A stretch of DNA of 60,214 nucleotides from Bacteroidales bacterium UBA4814 (GTDB lineage Bacteria > Bacteroidota > Bacteroidia > Bacteroidales > UBA7960): positions 1 through 60,214 of the forward strand of contig DHFW01000038.1 of NCBI GenBank assembly GCA_002402465.1, read 5' to 3'. How positions within the stretch are numbered: the first letter of the stretch is position 1; each line of letters starts with the position of its first letter. Below, piece after piece: positions 6,385-15,486 of this stretch. The translations under genes and the position numbers were made by a program. Under the pieces are notes generated by a model. It saw nothing but the letters and a program-made list of their open reading frames with translations, had not been told where the DNA came from and did no database searches.

Positions 6385-7605
6385 ATGAAAGACTCAAAAA
6401 GACCCGATGTGGAAGTGCTGGACATTACCAGCGACGTGAAGTGGATCGGTATTCTCGATTACGACATCGTAACCTTTGATGTGGTAATGGAAACCGAATA
6501 TGGTACTACTTACAATTCGTATTTTATCAATGCCGAAAAGAAAGCTATTGTTGAAACTTCGAAAGAGAAGTTTTGGGATGTTTATCTTGAAAAAATCAAA
6601 AAGGTAACCGATCCTGCTGAGATTGAATACATTATTCTGAATCATACCGAACCCGATCACAGCGGAAACCTGGCCAATATGCTGGCCATTGCACCCAATG
6701 CGACGGTGGTGGCCAGTAGGTTGGCAATCAGTTACTTGCAAGACTTTCTTGGAAAAGATTTTAAGCACATCATTGCCAAGGATGGAGAAACCCTCGACCT
6801 GGGCAACAAGACCCTGAGGTTCATTTCTGCCCCCAACCTGCACTGGCCCGACAGCATGTACACTTACCTCGAAGGGGATAAGCTGCTGTTTACTTGCGAC
6901 TCCTTTGGCTGCCATTATGCTAATCATAAAATGTACGACGACCAGGTGGGCGACTTTGCCGATGCCTTCAAGTATTATTTTGATGTGATACTGAAACCCT
7001 TCAGTAAGTTTATGCTCAAAGCCATTGAAAAGATCCGTCCGCTCGAAATCAATGCGGTACTTACAGGCCATGGTCCGCTGCTGATGAAAGACTGGAAAAA
7101 GTGGGTGGACCTTTCGGAGCAATACGCCAAAGAAGCCATCCAGGCGCCGCAAAAGGATTATGTTTTCATTCCCTATGTGTCGGCCTATCACAACACCGGC
7201 AAGCTGGCCGAAGCCATTGCCGAAGGCATTCGCAGTACCGGAGATTTTACCGTGGAAGTGGCCGATATCGAAACTATGCCCCTTGGCGATGTGGACGAAC
7301 GCGTGGCCCGCAGCAGTGGCATCGTGGTGGGGTGCCCAACCATTAACCAGAATATTTTGCTGCCCATTTACAAGCTGTTTGCAGTGATCAGCCCCATCAG
7401 AGACAAAGGCAAGGTGGCTGGTTCATTTGGCTCTTACGGCTGGAGCGGCGAGGCCGGAAAGTTGATCAATGCCAACCTGGCCAACCTAAAACTCGATGTG
7501 CAGGGCGAAGGCGTGTTTGTGAAGTTTACCCCCCACGAGGATGAATATAAACTGGGCTTCGAGTACGGAAAAATTATTGGTGAAAAAATTCTGGCAGCCA
7601 ATTAA
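6385..7605 (+). CDS. fprA: FprA-family A-type flavoprotein (flavo-diiron protein)
   Basis: This 406-residue protein reduces O2 and/or NO in anaerobes, receiving electrons from rubredoxin or a similar donor. The N-terminal metallo-beta-lactamase-like domain carries the diiron ligands: HTEPDHSG (H-x-E-x-D-H), the His of NLHWPDSM, the Asp of TCDSFG, and the His of TGHGPL. The C-terminal flavodoxin domain begins YVFIPYVSAYHNTGKLAEAI, where the FMN phosphate loop is recognisable. No rubredoxin extension is fused. The ATG at 6385 is chosen because the longer frame starts with TTG inside a direct repeat. It follows hydF-hydE, which fits protection of oxygen-sensitive hydrogenase metabolism, though the 183-base spacer suggests separate transcription. 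Confidence 0.93.
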   Translation: MKDSKRPDVEVLDITSDVKWIGILDYDIVTFDVVMETEYGTTYNSYFINAEKKAIVETSKEKFWDVYLEKIKKVTDPAEIEYIILNHTEPDHSGNLANMLAIAPNATVVASRLAISYLQDFLGKDFKHIIAKDGETLDLGNKTLRFISAPNLHWPDSMYTYLEGDKLLFTCDSFGCHYANHKMYDDQVGDFADAFKYYFDVILKPFSKFMLKAIEKIRPLEINAVLTGHGPLLMKDWKKWVDLSEQYAKEAIQAPQKDYVFIPYVSAYHNTGKLAEAIAEGIRSTGDFTVEVADIETMPLGDVDERVARSSGIVVGCPTINQNILLPIYKLFAVISPIRDKGKVAGSFGSYGWSGEAGKLINANLANLKLDVQGEGVFVKFTPHEDEYKLGFEYGKIIGEKILAAN

Positions 7606-7701
7606 CCAGGGCCTTTTCTGCTGATTCTTGCCACAAAAACTTCAAGTTGTCAAAAAAGCCAATTTGAATAAAATTGTGTAATTTGGTGCCTTGGTGGTTT
7701 T

Positions 7702-8580
7702 GTGGTAAGGATTGTTTTCGAATATTTGAACTTTTCAGGAAAGGGATTCTTGAGCAAATTAAAATTTATACTTGCAATTTTTCTCGCTGTTATGCTGGCT
7801 TCTTGCAGTAGCCAGCGCAAACTGGCTACCCGGTTTGTTACCAGCCAGGCCGATCTTCATGTGCTGTTATTGCCTCCGCCAGGGGTGCTGAAAAAGTATT
7901 ATCCCATGCACCCCGACAGTCTGCTGCCCGGACAGGCTGAGCCTTTTAACCTCGAAGAAAGCAAGTTCATTAAGGATGCCGAAGACTCTTTGCTGGTAAA
8001 TTTTTTCATGGCTTCGTTGCGCGAAAACCTCGAAGCATTTGATGTGAGGGTGTATGGCCCTGCCGATATTGAAAACTTTCTCCGACTCGACAGTTCAGCC
8101 TATGTGTTTTCGGTTGCCCAGCTCGAGGTGCTCGAGTATCCCAGCGAGCAGGTAAGATATGCCGTTCTTGATACTACCGTGTACGAGGTGGCCTTTGCCA
8201 AGGTTAACCTGAATCACAGCCAGTGGTTCGAGTTTACTGAGCTTAACCACCCCGAAAGGCCCATGCAGGTGCTTTATAGTATGCAAGTCACCAGCGATGT
8301 GTTTGATGGCCGTTTCCGGCAGAATATCCTTACCGGAGAGATGTTTTATGAGTTTGAGCCCTATCGCCTCAGGTTCGACGACCTTTACCAACTCAGCATT
8401 TTTGCCGGCCAGAAAAACGCGCAGTTTATTTTCGACTTCCTCCTGAACAAATACATTGACGATAGAAGCAAAAAACCACGCAAACCTGTTGATTACTTGC
8501 AGTACGACCGCGAGCGGCACAGCATTCGGCGGGCCTACAACGACCGGTTTATTAGGATTCCTTTACCAGACTCAGATTAA
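7702..8580 (+). CDS. Hypothetical lipoprotein
   Basis: The frame contains a hydrophobic segment KFILAIFLAVMLASC with a lipobox cysteine, so an exported lipoprotein is likely. The start is unclear. GTG 7702 lies within a GGTGCCTTGGTGGTTTTGTGG-like spacer sequence, while TTG 7750 sits directly before the basic SKLK residues and is a better signal-peptide start. The mature part (about 250 residues) has no motif I recognise. It mixes strands with amphipathic helices, contains LHVLLLPPPGVLKKYYP near its N-terminus and ends in a basic region, RERHSIRRAYNDRF. Function is unknown. The 20-bp palindrome follows its stop. Confidence 0.75.
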   Translation: MVRIVFEYLNFSGKGFLSKLKFILAIFLAVMLASCSSQRKLATRFVTSQADLHVLLLPPPGVLKKYYPMHPDSLLPGQAEPFNLEESKFIKDAEDSLLVNFFMASLRENLEAFDVRVYGPADIENFLRLDSSAYVFSVAQLEVLEYPSEQVRYAVLDTTVYEVAFAKVNLNHSQWFEFTELNHPERPMQVLYSMQVTSDVFDGRFRQNILTGEMFYEFEPYRLRFDDLYQLSIFAGQKNAQFIFDFLLNKYIDDRSKKPRKPVDYLQYDRERHSIRRAYNDRFIRIPLPDSD

Positions 8581-8642
8581 CTCTGTGCGCCCGTTGCAAC
8601 TTCCTTAATAAAGTCTCGTGTATCATACTTTCCGACTTTTGA

Positions 8643-8662
8643 CCTGCCTGCCGGCAGGCAGG
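8643..8662. repeat. Perfect 20-bp palindrome, copy 2
   Basis: This is identical to 4974-4993 and lies in the convergent gap between the lipoprotein gene and tsaD. Neither copy has a T run that would make it an intrinsic terminator. Confidence 0.85.
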
Positions 8663-8699
8663 CTTTCGATATTCGACATTAGACTTTTAATGGCGCTAA

Positions 8700-9722
8700 T
8701 TAACTCTTCTGATTGTAGCGGGTGTAAGGGGTAACCTCCTGCCCGGCAAACTGTTCCTGCTGGTATTTGAAGTAGCCTGTAATGGCAATCATGGCGGCGT
8801 TGTCGGTGCAATATTCAAACTTGGGTATGTACACCTGCCAGTTGTGGCTTTCCTCCATGCTTAGCAAGGCATTGCGCAGGCCTGAATTGGCCGACACCCC
8901 GCCGGCAATGGCCACCTGCTTAATACCAGTTTCTTTCACCGCCTTTTTTACCTTGCGCATTAAAATATCAACAATGGTATGCTGAATGGAGGCGCACAGG
9001 TCCGTTTTGTTTTTCTCAATAAATTCAGGGTCTTTTTCCAGCTCATCACGCAGGAAGTAGAGAATGGAGGTCTTTAATCCGCTGAAGCTGAAGTCGAGGT
9101 TTGGAATATTGGGGTGTGGAAACGAATAAGCCTTTGGGTTGCCTTCGCGCGCAAATTTGTCAATAAGTGGCCCGCCAGGGTAGGGCAGTCCCATAATTTT
9201 GGCAGCTTTGTCAAAGGCTTCGCCTGCAGCATCGTCAATGGTCTGACCCATCACTTCCATGTCGAAATAATCGCGCACCAGCATAATCTGGGTATGTCCG
9301 CCCGAAACCGTCAGGCATAAAAACGGAAAAGTGGGATGCTTCTTATGCTGCTCGTCTTCAATAAAAAGGGCCATTATGTGGGCGTGCATATGGTTCACCT
9401 CAATCAAGGGAATGTCAAGCGCAAGCGAAAAAGCCTTGGCAAAACTAGCCCCAACCAGCAGCGAGCCAAGCAGTCCCGGCCCATTGGTAAAGGCTACGGC
9501 ATTCAGTTGATTTTTATTTATATTTGCAGTGCGCAAGGCCTTATCAATTACAGGAATGATGTTCTGCTGGTGAGCCCTCGAGGCAAGTTCCGGCACAACT
9601 CCCCCAAAATCTTTATGAACGGTTTGATTGGCAATGAAGTTGGCAAGAATTTTGCGATCTTTGATCACCGCTGCGGAGGTGTCATCACACGAAGATTCTA
9701 TCCCGAGAATGTATATGCTCAT
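8700..9722 (-). CDS. tsaD: tRNA N6-adenosine threonylcarbamoyltransferase TsaD
   Basis: This 340-residue Kae1/TsaD protein transfers the threonylcarbamoyl group to A37 of ANN-decoding tRNAs, working with TsaB/TsaE in bacteria. It opens MSIYILGIESSCDDTSAAVI, which carries the nucleotide-binding loop. The metal-binding His pair is seen in EVNHMHAHIMAL, then LTVSGGHTQ, IDDAAGEAFDK, and a C-terminal GGVSAN loop and TDNAAMIA. The ATG at 9722 is preferred over an upstream TTG because family members begin just before the LGIE motif. It is divergent from tamB, an arrangement seen repeatedly in Bacteroidota. Confidence 0.96.
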   Translation of the reverse strand: MSIYILGIESSCDDTSAAVIKDRKILANFIANQTVHKDFGGVVPELASRAHQQNIIPVIDKALRTANINKNQLNAVAFTNGPGLLGSLLVGASFAKAFSLALDIPLIEVNHMHAHIMALFIEDEQHKKHPTFPFLCLTVSGGHTQIMLVRDYFDMEVMGQTIDDAAGEAFDKAAKIMGLPYPGGPLIDKFAREGNPKAYSFPHPNIPNLDFSFSGLKTSILYFLRDELEKDPEFIEKNKTDLCASIQHTIVDILMRKVKKAVKETGIKQVAIAGGVSANSGLRNALLSMEESHNWQVYIPKFEYCTDNAAMIAITGYFKYQQEQFAGQEVTPYTRYNQKS

Positions 9723-9761
9723 AAAATTTTCTGACGAAAGTTTCTGAAAAATTAAGGGGTA

Positions 9762-9769
9762 CAAAGGTA
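9762..9769 (-). promoter_or_regulatory. Putative -7 box for tsaD
   Basis: The minus strand reads TACCTTTG here, matching TAnnTTTG, about 40 bases upstream of the tsaD ATG. No -33 TTG was found at standard spacing. The box lies inside the possible upstream extension of the tamB reading frame. Confidence 0.45.
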
Positions 9770-9798
9770 TCAAAAAAAGAAGAAAAATAGGGCTGATT

Positions 9799-12700
9799 GT
9801 GCTGGCAGTGATTGTTTTGCTGCCTGTGCTTGGCTATGGGGTGCTGCGCAGTTCGCGCGTGCAGACCTTGCTGGGCCAGCGCATCGCCGCACACCTTTCG
9901 CGACAGCTCGAAACCCGTGTGGAGGTGGGGGGGGTGGATGTGACCTTTTTCCTGAATTTAGTCCTCGAAGACTTGCTTATCGAAGATCAGCGGCAGGAGC
10001 AGATGGTCTTTGCCAAGCGCATAGTGCTCGATGTAGATAAGATTTCGCTGCGCAAACGTTTTCTTTCTATCAACAAGCTTTCGCTTCATCAAACTTTTTT
10101 GGGCCTTTCCCGCTATTGCGGAGCAGACGATTTCAATTTCAGGTTTTTGATCGACTACTTCTCCGGCGAGGATCCCGACCCGGAAAAAAAGCGCTGGAGT
10201 GTGGTGTGCCGTTCGCTCGAATTCAGCAACTCGGCCTTTTCTTTCAAAGATTCTAACAAGTTGCCTTATGAATATGGCTTTGACCCGGGCCACTTTGCCA
10301 TTGCCGATTTTGCATTGGTAATGAACGACATTTTGTTGCTTAAAGACACCTTCTCATTTGAACTCGACCGGCTGACTTTTAAGGAAGCTAAAGGCTTTGA
10401 AATGCAATACCTTTCGGGCAGTTTCCTGATTAACCCTCAGCATGCTGATGTTAACAACTTGATTATAAGGACACCAGGCAGCGACCTGCAGCTGCAGGCC
10501 AGTTTTGATTATGAAGGCTATGAGGCTTTTGAACATTTTTTTGAAGAAGTTAACCTTGAGATTACCCTTGAGGAGTCGAGGATTAACCTGGCCGATATGG
10601 CATTTTTCCTTCGCCCAGCCTATGGCATTGAAGGTACGGTGAGTTTCAGGGGAAACTTCAGGGGCACTCTGGCCAACCTCCGCGGAAGCGAGCTTTCTTT
10701 GTTTTATGGATTAAACACCGCTTTGCGCGGAAACTTTCACCTCATGGGCCTGCCCGACCTGCAGGAAACTTTCTTTAACCTTTCGCTCGAAAACCTGCGT
10801 ACCTCCGTTGCCGACCTTAAGAGCTTCCGTCTGCCCAGAAGCAGCTCCACCGGCTACCTGCAGCTGCCCGAAAACCTTTCGAATCTTGGACAAATCTCTT
10901 TTAGCGGGAGGTTTACCGGGTTTATTAACGATATGGTAGCTTTTGGACAACTGCAAACCGATATCGGGAGCATCTCGTCCGATATTCTTGTCAGGGTAAA
11001 CGAAAACACAGGCCTGGCATCCTACAGGGGGCGGCTTGAAACCCTCAACTTCGACCTGGGAAAATTCTTTGATGTGGAAGATCGTTTGGGGATGGTAAGC
11101 CTCAATGCCCAGGTAGAGGGGAAAGGCATCACCCTCGAAACCATCGACATGACCATTACCGGTGAGGTTAAATCGATGGAACTGATGAGCTATAATTACG
11201 AGAACCTGGTTGTCTCAGGTAATATCAACAACAAAAAATTCAACGGGTCGCTACTGGTTGACGATCCCAACGTTTTTCTTCACTTTCTTGGGGTGGTCGA
11301 TTTTGAGGAGTCTGTACCGCTTTTCGATTTCAACGTCCGTTTTGAGCAGGCAAACCTTACGCGACTCAATGTGTTTCAGCGCGACACCATTTATGAATCG
11401 GTCGTTTCGGGCCTGCTTACCATCAATGCCAGGGCTTCGGGCTTTGACGACCTGGTTGGACATATTTTGCTCGAAAACCTGCACTACGAAGACTGGGCTC
11501 TCGATGAATCCGACTCCTTGCATTATACTACGGGCAGCATACAGTTGGTAAGCAACCTGTTATCCGATGGTAAAAAGCAACTGAGCCTGCGCTCCGACTA
11601 TGCCGATGCCGACCTCTCGGGTTACTTCCGCTTCGACCAGATGGGGCAGTCCGTTCGAAGTATTCTGGAGCTGTATATCCCGGCATTCTATGCCCACCTC
11701 GAACCCAATGGCACCACCGAAAACTACCTTCGAAACACGGTTTTTGAAGTACATTTTAAAGAAACCGGCATGTTGTCCGATTTGTTCTTCCCGTTTATCA
11801 GGCTGGCTCCGGGAAGTCTGTTTAAAGGCAACTTTGGCATTGAGGATGGGCAACTGTCGCTGAGTGGCAGTTCGCCGCAACTGGTGCTGGCCGGGAATCG
11901 GTTTGTGGACTGGAATTTGAGAGGAAACAAAGAACAGGAAACTTTTTGGGTGGAGATGGATAGCCGCCGTGTGCTGATATCAGATAGTATCTTTGTCGAC
12001 AGGTTCAACTTGAGCAGCGAGCTGAGGAACGACAGCCTTCATTATCTGCTCGAATGGCGCAACCTCGATACCAGCAGGCAAAACTATGCTCATATTGAAG
12101 GCCTTGCAACATTTTCTGACAGGCGCTCTTCTGCCATCCGTTTCCTTCCATCTTATGCCATGGTTAACGATTCGCTTTGGCGGATTAATCCCGGTAATCA
12201 AATCAACATCGACTCGGCCAGGGTAGAAATAAAAAGTCTGCTCATTACAAAAAATGAGGAGTATGTATTGGCTGATGGGGTGCTGAGTGCTTCGCCCGAC
12301 GACGAGTTGCGCCTTGAGTTCAATGAGTTCGACATTGCCAATGTATCGCATTTATTAAGAATCCGTAACTTTAATTTTGATGGGTTAATCAGTGGCCATT
12401 TGTATCTGGGGGCATTGAAAAATTCGCCCCGTATCGCCTCCGATATTTACATAAAAGACTTTGCCTTTAACTTCGACCATTTGGGCGATCTTCATCTGCT
12501 CAGCCATTGGGACAATCAGCGCAGGGCGTTCAGAATAGAGTTGGATGTGATTTATTATGGCAATGTGGGTAGCAATAAGCCCCTGTCTGCCCGGGGATAT
12601 TTTTACCCCGACCGCCGAAACGATAACTTCGACCTCGACATTATGGCCGAAAACCTGAAGATGTCTATCTGGGGGCGTTACCTGGAGAGCTTTGCCAGCA

Positions 12701-14265
12701 ATTTTCGCGGAAGTGCCACTGGCCGTCTGCGTCTGGAAGGGCCACTCAACAAACCTGAGCTTTCGGGAAGGTTGCGACTTTCCAGGACAGGTTTTCGTAT
12801 CAACTTCCTTAATACTTCATACACCTTTGCTGGTGAGATGGCGATTGAAAAGGACCATTTCCGTTTAGAGAATTTGGTACTCAACGATACGCTGGGCAAT
12901 ACCGGCCTTGCCAGCGGTCGCATCGGTCATGAAGCCTTCAAAAACTGGAGCCTCGATATCATGGTCAGTTCCGACAGGATGGCCCTGCTGAACACTACCG
13001 CCGGGCAAAACGATGCGATGTTTTACGGACGTGTTTTTGGCAGCGGGCAAGCTCGTATTCACGGACCAGTTAAGAACATTGTTATGGATATTACCGGCCG
13101 GACCAACAGGGGCACACAGATTTTTCTGCCACTCGATTATACCGATGATGTGACCGAAAGCAACTTCATTACTTTTATTACGCGCGATACCACCCAGGCG
13201 GTGGTTCCGGTGACAGTGCCCGAAACGTCCAACCTTACGCTCAACCTCGACCTGGAAGTGACCCCGGATGCCGAAATACAGCTGATTTTCGATTCGCAGA
13301 TCGGCGATATTATTCGCGGACGTGGCTCGGGCGACATCAAAATGGAAATTCCGGCTACCGGCAATTTTGCCATGTATGGCGACTATACCATCGAAGAGGG
13401 TGACTACCTGTTTACCCTTCAAAACGTAATCAACAAGCGCTTCAGGATAGAGCAGGGGGGAACCATACGCTGGACTGGCGATCCGCTCGATGCCGACATC
13501 GACCTTCGTGCCGTGTATCGTTTGCGTACGGCTCTGTTCGACCTGGTTATGGATATGGACACCTCAGATGTGTACCGGCGAAGGGTGCCTGTGGAAACGG
13601 TGTTGATCCTGCGCGATAAGCTGTTAAATCCTACCATTACCTTCGATATTGTCATTCCGGGAGGCGATGAGAACACGCGAGAAATGCTGGAGCGGCTCAT
13701 TACCACTGAACAGGAAATGAACCGGCAGGTATTTTCGCTGCTTGTTCTTAACCGCTTTATGCCCACCAACCTCAATCAGTACACTGCTGCACGGGGTTAT
13801 GGGGTAGGCAGCACTTCCTCAGAGTTGCTTTCTAACCAGCTCAGCAACTGGCTCTCGCAAATCAGCAGCGATTTCGATATTGGCATTAATTACCGGCCCG
13901 GCGACGAAATCAGCAGCCAGGAGCTGGAGGTGGCCCTCAGCACTCAGCTCTTCAACGATCGGGTAATTATTGATGGCAACGTGGGTGTGGCCGGGCAAAA
14001 CCCTGCAGCCGGCAGCCAGCGCACCAGCTCCATTATTGGTGATGTGAACGTGGAAGTAAAAATAACGCCAGAGGGAAAGTTCCGTATCAAAGCCTTTAAT
14101 CGCTCAAATACTTTTGATATTATTAATGCCACTTCGCCTTACACTCAAGGTATTGGTGTGTTTTACCGAAAGGAATTTGACCAAATGGGCGAACTGTGGC
14201 GAAGAAACAGGCGCCCATTGCCAGAGCCCGACAATGGGGAAGAATTACCGCCGGAAGACCTATAA
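9799..14265 (+). CDS. tamB: TamB-family translocation/assembly module protein (DUF490)
   Basis: This very long protein (1488 residues from GTG 9799) is an inner-membrane-anchored AsmA/TamB-like bridge. Such proteins carry lipids or assist outer-membrane protein assembly. The N-terminus is a single hydrophobic anchor, followed by an extended series of beta-rich repeats. The conserved TamB domain is at the C-terminus (about 1150-1460), ending in the RIKAFNRSNTFDI and GIGVFYRKEFDQ region. The start is uncertain: the frame stays open upstream to 9748 and would add the basic stretch GIKKRRKIG before the anchor, but only rare codons such as ATT 9751 could start it. The gene ends six bases into the 3' end of the convergent ribBA gene. 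Confidence 0.92.
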   Translation: MLAVIVLLPVLGYGVLRSSRVQTLLGQRIAAHLSRQLETRVEVGGVDVTFFLNLVLEDLLIEDQRQEQMVFAKRIVLDVDKISLRKRFLSINKLSLHQTFLGLSRYCGADDFNFRFLIDYFSGEDPDPEKKRWSVVCRSLEFSNSAFSFKDSNKLPYEYGFDPGHFAIADFALVMNDILLLKDTFSFELDRLTFKEAKGFEMQYLSGSFLINPQHADVNNLIIRTPGSDLQLQASFDYEGYEAFEHFFEEVNLEITLEESRINLADMAFFLRPAYGIEGTVSFRGNFRGTLANLRGSELSLFYGLNTALRGNFHLMGLPDLQETFFNLSLENLRTSVADLKSFRLPRSSSTGYLQLPENLSNLGQISFSGRFTGFINDMVAFGQLQTDIGSISSDILVRVNENTGLASYRGRLETLNFDLGKFFDVEDRLGMVSLNAQVEGKGITLETIDMTITGEVKSMELMSYNYENLVVSGNINNKKFNGSLLVDDPNVFLHFLGVVDFEESVPLFDFNVRFEQANLTRLNVFQRDTIYESVVSGLLTINARASGFDDLVGHILLENLHYEDWALDESDSLHYTTGSIQLVSNLLSDGKKQLSLRSDYADADLSGYFRFDQMGQSVRSILELYIPAFYAHLEPNGTTENYLRNTVFEVHFKETGMLSDLFFPFIRLAPGSLFKGNFGIEDGQLSLSGSSPQLVLAGNRFVDWNLRGNKEQETFWVEMDSRRVLISDSIFVDRFNLSSELRNDSLHYLLEWRNLDTSRQNYAHIEGLATFSDRRSSAIRFLPSYAMVNDSLWRINPGNQINIDSARVEIKSLLITKNEEYVLADGVLSASPDDELRLEFNEFDIANVSHLLRIRNFNFDGLISGHLYLGALKNSPRIASDIYIKDFAFNFDHLGDLHLLSHWDNQRRAFRIELDVIYYGNVGSNKPLSARGYFYPDRRNDNFDLDIMAENLKMSIWGRYLESFASNFRGSATGRLRLEGPLNKPELSGRLRLSRTGFRINFLNTSYTFAGEMAIEKDHFRLENLVLNDTLGNTGLASGRIGHEAFKNWSLDIMVSSDRMALLNTTAGQNDAMFYGRVFGSGQARIHGPVKNIVMDITGRTNRGTQIFLPLDYTDDVTESNFITFITRDTTQAVVPVTVPETSNLTLNLDLEVTPDAEIQLIFDSQIGDIIRGRGSGDIKMEIPATGNFAMYGDYTIEEGDYLFTLQNVINKRFRIEQGGTIRWTGDPLDADIDLRAVYRLRTALFDLVMDMDTSDVYRRRVPVETVLILRDKLLNPTITFDIVIPGGDENTREMLERLITTEQEMNRQVFSLLVLNRFMPTNLNQYTAARGYGVGSTSSELLSNQLSNWLSQISSDFDIGINYRPGDEISSQELEVALSTQLFNDRVIIDGNVGVAGQNPAAGSQRTSSIIGDVNVEVKITPEGKFRIKAFNRSNTFDIINATSPYTQGIGVFYRKEFDQMGELWRRNRRPLPEPDNGEELPPEDL

Positions 14266-15462
14266 AATATGCCCCAATTTGGTACGCTTGGTTTCCATGT
14301 AAAACTGGCGGTGGGGAGACGCCGGGATAATCAGCGGAATGGTATGGGTAATTTCAATGCCGTATCCGGTAAGTCCCGTTTTTTTACTTGGATTGTTGGT
14401 AATCAGCTTTATACGCCTTGCTCCAAGGTCACGAAGAATTTGGGCTCCAATACCGTAATCTCTTTCATCAGCCTTAAAACCCAGCTCAATATTGGCTTCC
14501 ACGGTGTCGCGACCCAATTCTTGCAGGTGATATGCCTTAAGCTTGTTAAGCAGTCCGATTCCACGACCCTCCTGATTCATGTAGAGCACAATCCCTTTGC
14601 CTTCCCTTTCCACCATTTGCATGGCCTTGTGCAGTTGTTCGCCACAATCGCACTTGCACGATCCAAATATATCGCCTGTAACGCATGACGAGTGGACTCT
14701 TACCAGTACCTCTTCTTCGGGTGTCCAGCTCCCTTTGGTTAGTGCCAGGTGCAGTTTGTCGTTGGTCGTTTGTCTGAAAGCAGTGAGCTTAAAACTGCCC
14801 CATTCGGTGGGAAGCTCCACGGAAATCTCCCTGACTATAAGGCTCTCATTTTTAATACGATAGGCGATCAATTCTTCAATAGAGATGATCTTAAGCTGAA
14901 AGCGTTCGGCAATTTCAAATAGTTCGGGCAGACGGGCCATGCTGCCATCTTCGTTCATGATTTCGACCAGTACACCTGCGGGTTGCAGTCCGGCCATGCG
15001 GGCGAGGTCTATAGAGGCTTCGGTGTGTCCTGCGCGCTGCAATACGCCACCTTCGCGGGCCCGTAGCGGAAAAATATGCCCCGGGCGGGCCAGATCATCG
15101 GGGCGGGTGCTGGGGTCGGCAAGCGCCTTAACCGTCTTGGCTCGGTCGCTGGCCGAAATGCCGGTGGTGCAGCCGTGTCCGCGTAAATCGACTGAAACGG
15201 TAAAGGGGGTTTCGTGAATGGAAGTGTTTTTGGGCACCATCAGCTCCAGGTCGAGTTGCTCGCAGCGCTGACGGGTAATGGGTGCACAAATGAGGCCGCG
15301 CCCGTGGGTGGCCATAAAGTTGATGATTTCAGGGGTAATGGTTTCGGCAGCGGCAATAAAATCGCCTTCATTTTCGCGGTTCTCGTCGTCAACAACAATC
15401 ACTACCTTGCCGGCTTTGAAGTCTTCAATGGCTTCCTCTATGGTATTCAGTTTCCTATGCAT
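14260..15462 (-). CDS. ribBA: Bifunctional DHBP synthase / GTP cyclohydrolase II RibBA
   Basis: This 400-residue protein catalyses the two entry steps of riboflavin synthesis: ribulose 5-phosphate to 3,4-dihydroxy-2-butanone 4-phosphate, and GTP to the pyrimidine precursor. The N-terminal RibB domain shows DDENRENEGDFIAAAE and the HTEASIDLA region. The C-terminal RibA domain (about 205-400) has the zinc site CVTGDIFGSCKCDCGEQL, the GTP-binding MNQEGRGIGL and a NNPSKKTGL loop. It is the last gene of a minus-strand group, 24 bases behind a glycosyltransferase. Its 3' end overlaps the tamB 3' end by six bases, tail to tail. Confidence 0.96.
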   Translation of the reverse strand: MHRKLNTIEEAIEDFKAGKVVIVVDDENRENEGDFIAAAETITPEIINFMATHGRGLICAPITRQRCEQLDLELMVPKNTSIHETPFTVSVDLRGHGCTTGISASDRAKTVKALADPSTRPDDLARPGHIFPLRAREGGVLQRAGHTEASIDLARMAGLQPAGVLVEIMNEDGSMARLPELFEIAERFQLKIISIEELIAYRIKNESLIVREISVELPTEWGSFKLTAFRQTTNDKLHLALTKGSWTPEEEVLVRVHSSCVTGDIFGSCKCDCGEQLHKAMQMVEREGKGIVLYMNQEGRGIGLLNKLKAYHLQELGRDTVEANIELGFKADERDYGIGAQILRDLGARRIKLITNNPSKKTGLTGYGIEITHTIPLIIPASPHRQFYMETKRTKLGHIL

Positions 15463-15486
15463 TATTAAAATATTTCCGGTTCCGCA

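Noticed and set aside
8623..8811. Minus-strand ORF containing LPAGRQ
   Set aside because: It arises from the 20-bp palindrome and the antisense-frame end of tsaD.
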